From Oscillospiraceae bacterium (lineage in GTDB: Bacteria > Bacillota > Clostridia > Oscillospirales > Ruminococcaceae), in contig DXWR01000038.1 of assembly GCA_019416775.1 (NCBI GenBank), forward strand, positions 1 through 9,094: a stretch of 9,094 bases of DNA. The letters run 5' to 3'. The position numbers were made by a program, and so were the translations under genes. Below the pieces are notes generated by a model that was given only the letters and a program-made list of their open reading frames with translations, had not been told where the DNA came from and ran no database searches. Positions 6,010 through 9,094 of this stretch are shown here, in pieces. How positions within the stretch are numbered: the first letter of the stretch is position 1; each line of letters begins with the position of its first letter.

Positions 6010-8406
6010 TTATGCCCGCTCCGCAGCGTGGGACAAGCTGTGTCTCTTGGCCGGACGGAACAGCAGGTACAGCACGCCGATCAACAGCAGGAAGGCAATG
6101 ATCGTCCAAATGCTGAATCCAACTGCGCCCACAAACAAACCGATGATTTGATAGATCATCAAACTCAGCACATAGGCCAGAACCACTTGATAAATCAGGG
6201 CAAAGGCAAACCACTTGCCGTTGTTCATTTCCCGGCGGATGGTGCCCACCGCAGCAAAGCAGGGAATGCAGTACAGGTTAAAGGTGAGGAAGGAGAAGGC
6301 CGCCACACCGCTGGACAGCATGGAAGTGAAGGCCAAAAGCAGGCTGGGATCGTCCTCCGCCGCATCGGCGCCCACGTTGAGCAGCACACCCAAGGTGCTG
6401 ACCACGTTTTCCTTGGCGATCAGGCCGCTGATGGTGCCTGCCACCGCTTCCCAGGTGCCGAAGCCCAAGGGAATGAAGATGGGGGCAATGAAGCTGCCGA
6501 TGGCTGCCAGCATGGAGTCGTTGATCTCCACCATGCCAAACCCGGAATCGGTAAATCCAAAGCTGGACAGGAACCAGATCAAGGCGCTGGACACAAAGAT
6601 AATGGTACCGGCTTTGATAATGAAGCTCTTCACCCGTTCCCACATATGGAGCAAAACGCCCTTGACAGCGGGGAAGTGATACTGAGGCAGCTCCATGACA
6701 AAGGGAGCCGGATCACCGGCAAAGGCCTTGGTCTTTTTCAGGATGATCCCGGAAAGAATCACCAGGGCAATGCCGATAAAGTACATCACAGGGGTCATCC
6801 ACCAAGCATCCGGGAAGAAAGCGCCTGCAATCAAGGCGATCACCGGCAGCTTTGCACTGCAGGGAATAAAGGTGGTGGTCATCACCGTCATACGGCGGTC
6901 CTTTTCGTTTTCGATGGTCTTGCTGGCCATCACCCCGGGCACACCGCAGCCAGAAGCAATCAGCATGGGAATAAAGCTCTTGCCGGACAGGCCGAACCGC
7001 CGGAAGATCTTATCCATAATGAAAGCAACCCGAGCCATGTAGCCGCAGTCCTCCAAAATGGAGAGCAGCAAGAACAAAATAAACATCTGGGGCACAAAGC
7101 CCAGCACAGCGCCGACACCGGCCACAATGCCGTCCAGAATCAGGCTTTGCAGCCAATCGGCAGCGCCTACGGCGTTCAGGCCGTCTTCAATAAGCACCGG
7201 GATACCGGGAACCCACAAACCGTAATCGTTTACCACAGGTTCTTCCAGGGACATCAAAGCCTGAGCCTCCGTGCTTTCGGTATCCACATCCAGGCTGGCC
7301 AACGCTTCGCCCAAGGGATCCTCCGCTTCAGCAGACTCCTCCAGGGCGGCGTCCAGATCTTCGGAGAAGGTTTCGGCGTCTACATCCATGGAAACCGCCA
7401 ATTCTTCCACCGCAGCGGCGTATTCCTCTTCATAGGTTTCCACTGCTTCATTGTAGGCATCCTGGCCAAAGCCCAAGAACCAACCGTCCCCGAACACACC
7501 GTCGTTGGCCCAGTCGGTGGCAATGGTGCCGATCCAGCTCACCGAGATATAGTAGACGATAAACATAATGGCCGCAAAGATAGGCAGCGCCGCCCAACGG
7601 TTGGTAACCACCCGGTCGATTTTATCGGAGGTGCTTAAAGCCGCCGCTTTCTTGACCATGCAGCCGCCCACCATTTTGGCAATGAGGGTGTAACGCTGGT
7701 CGGTGATGATGCTCTCTGCATCGTCATCCATCTCATGCTCCAGATCAGCGGAAATCTTTTCCACGGTTTCAGCCGGCTGATACTGCTCTACCATCTGTTC
7801 ATCCCGTTCCAGCAGCTTCACTGCCACCCAGCGGTTATCCGCTTCCGGGCAGGAGGCCTGCACGGCGGAGATAGCTTCTTCCACCGGCTGGTCAAAGCGA
7901 TAGGGCAAAGGCTGATCCTTCCCCGCCACCGAAATGGCCAGTTTGGCAGCTTCCAGGCTGTTGGTGCCTTTCAGTGCGCTGATCTTGATCACCGGGCAGC
8001 CCAGCTGCTTTTCCAGCTTCTTGACGTCGATTTGAATGCCGTTTTTCTCCAACAGGTCGCTCATATTCAGGGCAACCACCATGGGGATTCCCAGCTCCAA
8101 CAGCTGGGTCGTGAGATAGAGGTTCCGCTCCAGGTTGGTGGCATCCACCAGATTCAGTATAACATCCGGATGCTCTTCCAGCAAGAACTTTCTGCTGATC
8201 ACCTCTTCCAACGTATAGGGAGAGAGGGAATAAATACCGGGCAGGTCGGTGATCATCACATCTTTATGCTTTTTCAGCCGTCCTTCCTTCTTTTCCACCG
8301 TTACGCCGGGCCAGTTGCCCACGTATTGGTTGGAGCCGGTCAAGTCGTTGAACAGGGTGGTTTTCCCACAGTTCGGGTTGCCGGCCAGAGCAATGTTGAT
8401 ACTCAT
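6010..8406 (-). CDS. feoB: Ferrous iron transport protein B
   Basis: FeoB is the inner membrane Fe2+ transporter with an N-terminal G domain. The ATG at 8406 follows AAAGGAG (8413-8419). In the 798 residues, the G motifs are GNPNCGKT (9-16), T36 in VTVEKKEG, DLPG (54-57), NMSD (114-117, the usual FeoB form NMxD) and SALKG (143-147). A helical GDI-like region runs from about 165 to 255. Membrane helices are recognisable at about 272-294, 421-450, 537-556, 598-616, 632-650, 690-712, 735-757 and 764-784. Gate-type motifs are SGCGVPG (485-491, with C487) and IPCSAKLPV (514-522, with C516). Unusually, the loop after the first helix holds about 75 extra residues (316-389) with 26 Asp or Glu and no Lys or Arg. 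No FeoC-like fusion is seen. It lies 40 bases after feoA. Confidence 0.97.
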   Translation of the reverse strand: MSINIALAGNPNCGKTTLFNDLTGSNQYVGNWPGVTVEKKEGRLKKHKDVMITDLPGIYSLSPYTLEEVISRKFLLEEHPDVILNLVDATNLERNLYLTTQLLELGIPMVVALNMSDLLEKNGIQIDVKKLEKQLGCPVIKISALKGTNSLEAAKLAISVAGKDQPLPYRFDQPVEEAISAVQASCPEADNRWVAVKLLERDEQMVEQYQPAETVEKISADLEHEMDDDAESIITDQRYTLIAKMVGGCMVKKAAALSTSDKIDRVVTNRWAALPIFAAIMFIVYYISVSWIGTIATDWANDGVFGDGWFLGFGQDAYNEAVETYEEEYAAAVEELAVSMDVDAETFSEDLDAALEESAEAEDPLGEALASLDVDTESTEAQALMSLEEPVVNDYGLWVPGIPVLIEDGLNAVGAADWLQSLILDGIVAGVGAVLGFVPQMFILFLLLSILEDCGYMARVAFIMDKIFRRFGLSGKSFIPMLIASGCGVPGVMASKTIENEKDRRMTVMTTTFIPCSAKLPVIALIAGAFFPDAWWMTPVMYFIGIALVILSGIILKKTKAFAGDPAPFVMELPQYHFPAVKGVLLHMWERVKSFIIKAGTIIFVSSALIWFLSSFGFTDSGFGMVEINDSMLAAIGSFIAPIFIPLGFGTWEAVAGTISGLIAKENVVSTLGVLLNVGADAAEDDPSLLLAFTSMLSSGVAAFSFLTFNLYCIPCFAAVGTIRREMNNGKWFAFALIYQVVLAYVLSLMIYQIIGLFVGAVGFSIWTIIAFLLLIGVLYLLFRPAKRHSLSHAAERA

Positions 8407-8446
8407 AGATTTCTCCTTTCCGAATCAATCCCAGTGAAAAAATTTC

Positions 8447-8674
8447 TCAGGCTTCCTCCACCAGGACATTTTCCGCCTCGCTTTTGCGCAGGCTCAGTTC
8501 ATATCCTCGAAGGGTCACCTCCAAAGGATCCCCCAAAGGAGCCACCTTGCGCAGATAAATCTCCACACCCTTGGTGATCCCCATATCCATCAAACGGCGT
8601 TTGATGGCGCCGGTGCCGGTGAGCTTTTGCACCTTCACGGTCTCCCCAATCTTGGCATCCCGCAGTGTTTTCAT
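8447..8674 (-). CDS. feoA: Ferrous iron transport protein A
   Basis: A 75-residue cytoplasmic SH3-like protein that works with FeoB, perhaps as a regulator of its G domain. The ATG at 8674 follows AAAGGAG (8683-8689) by 8 bases. Family features are the opening KTLRDAKIGETVKVQKLTG, the central RRLMDMGITKGVEI (26-39) and the closing ELSLRKSEAENVLVE, at the usual length for FeoA. It lies 45 bases after the first FeoA-domain gene and 40 before feoB, in one operon. Confidence 0.95.
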   Translation of the reverse strand: MKTLRDAKIGETVKVQKLTGTGAIKRRLMDMGITKGVEIYLRKVAPLGDPLEVTLRGYELSLRKSEAENVLVEEA

Positions 8675-8719
8675 GACTTGATCTCCTTTCCTGACAATCC
8701 AGCTATCTTCCCCAACCGC

Positions 8720-9010
8720 TTACAGAACTCTCTGTTCCTTGCCGCAGCAGAGGATCTTTGCCGCCATGGATTGGCTGATGGCCACCCGGGATTCCTTCAC
8801 CCGGACAATCACATTCCCACCCATGCGGTTGACCACGCTCACTTCGCTGCCCTTGGTAAAACCCAAAGTCTCCAAAAAGCGCTTGGTGTCCTCCTTCCCT
8901 TTGACCGACATCACCTGCATCTCCACGCCGGCATCTGCCATAGCCAAAGGGATCACTCCCCCGATAGGCGCCGGATTTGCCCGGCCGGTCACAGATTGTT
9001 CTGCCCACAT
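8720..9010 (-). CDS. Second FeoA-domain protein, first gene of the feo operon
   Basis: 96 residues, longer than the adjacent feoA. The ATG at 9010 follows AAAGGGAG (9021-9028). The FeoA SH3-like core covers about residues 22-90, with RFLETLGFTKGSEVSVV (44-60), MGGNVIVRVKESRVAIS (63-79) and AAKIL (84-88). An extra N-terminal stretch of about 20 residues (MWAEQSVTGRANPAPIGG) has no recognised motif and no membrane segment. Tandem unlike FeoA genes ahead of feoB are known in Clostridia; whether both contact FeoB or one is a regulator is not known. CC at residues 88-89 (ILCCGKEQ) is near the C-terminus. Confidence 0.9.
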   Translation of the reverse strand: MWAEQSVTGRANPAPIGGVIPLAMADAGVEMQVMSVKGKEDTKRFLETLGFTKGSEVSVVNRMGGNVIVRVKESRVAISQSMAAKILCCGKEQRVL

Positions 9011-9045
9011 ACTGTTTCAACTCCCTTTCGGAACACAACTTGCGA

Positions 9046-9093
9046 TTAGTGAAAGCTAACTTCTGACTAAACTTTATCTTACTCAAGTTAGTC
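9046..9093 (-). promoter_or_regulatory. Candidate metalloregulator operator upstream of the feo operon
   Basis: The AT-rich leader holds a near-perfect inverted repeat, GACTAAACTT (9065-9074) against AAGTTAGTC (9085-9093), with one extra A in the left arm. A further half-site, GCTAACTT, is at 9055-9062 and TTAG is at 9046-9049. TTAG/CTAA half-sites are typical of DtxR-family iron or manganese repressors; a Fur box (GATAATGATAATCATTATC type) is not seen. The window ends here, so the full site and the -35/-10 elements cannot be fixed. Confidence 0.4.
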
Positions 9094-9094
9094 T

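Noticed and set aside
5824..7638. Long plus-strand open frame of 604 codons opposite feoB, and further long frames at 7735-8577
   Set aside because: They lie antisense to feoB, whose motifs are clear. The translations are Gln/His/Gly-rich with no domain, which is the usual shadow of a GC-rich gene on the other strand.
9011..9094. Definite promoter for the feo operon
   Set aside because: TTGAGT on the minus strand (9086-9081) resembles a -35, but no fair -10 follows at 16-18 bases; the true promoter may overlap the repeats or lie past the window end.

Overview
The window looks like a chromosomal segment of a Gram-positive bacterium of the phylum Bacillota, probably a gut-type member of class Clostridia. 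The support is strong AAAGGAG-type ribosome binding sites, the Bacillota pairing of trmK with a Nif3-family gene, an RqcH-type ribosome rescue factor, and a feoA-feoA-feoB operon ending in a FeoB-associated Cys-rich membrane peptide. The exact genus cannot be read from the sequence.

Three blocks are visible. (1) Bases 1-2264, plus strand: a visibly AT-richer accessory cassette. It opens with a perfect 16-base palindrome (TAGAACATATGTTCTA) that matches the Gram-positive LexA/SOS box core, 24 bases ahead of the first start codon. The first gene (49-1440) encodes a DUF4417-like domain, then a Gly/Lys/His-rich segment, and then, in frame, a 112-residue acidic domain. That last domain recurs as two separate small genes (1509-1850 and 1929-2264). 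The junction inside the first gene carries a complete Shine-Dalgarno sequence and ATG, so the domain may also be made as a free protein. Copies 1 and 3 are almost identical over their last 161 bases while copy 2 is diverged, which points to local gene conversion. The function is unknown; the layout (larger protein followed by repeated small acidic partners, possible SOS control) would fit an effector with its protective partner, but this is inference.

(2) Bases 2334-5695, plus strand: after a shared hairpin terminator and a good promoter (TTGCAC, 17 bases, extended -10 TACAAT) comes a GC-richer housekeeping operon. It contains trmK (tRNA m1A22 methyltransferase), a Nif3-like dinuclear-metal protein overlapping it by 23 bases, and rqcH (NEMF/Rqc2 homologue that adds alanine tails to stalled nascent chains). 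It closes with a terminator.

(3) Bases 5708-9094, minus strand and convergent with block 2: a ferrous iron uptake operon. It is transcribed as a FeoA-domain gene, feoA, feoB and the Cys-rich membrane peptide, and it ends in a long UUCG-capped hairpin. The upstream end of the window holds a cluster of CTAA/TTAG repeats that may be a metalloregulator operator. FeoB carries an unusual, extremely acidic insertion of about 75 residues with no Lys or Arg in its first external loop.

The most novel material is the cassette in block 1; blocks 2 and 3 are recognisable core systems with a few details worth checking.
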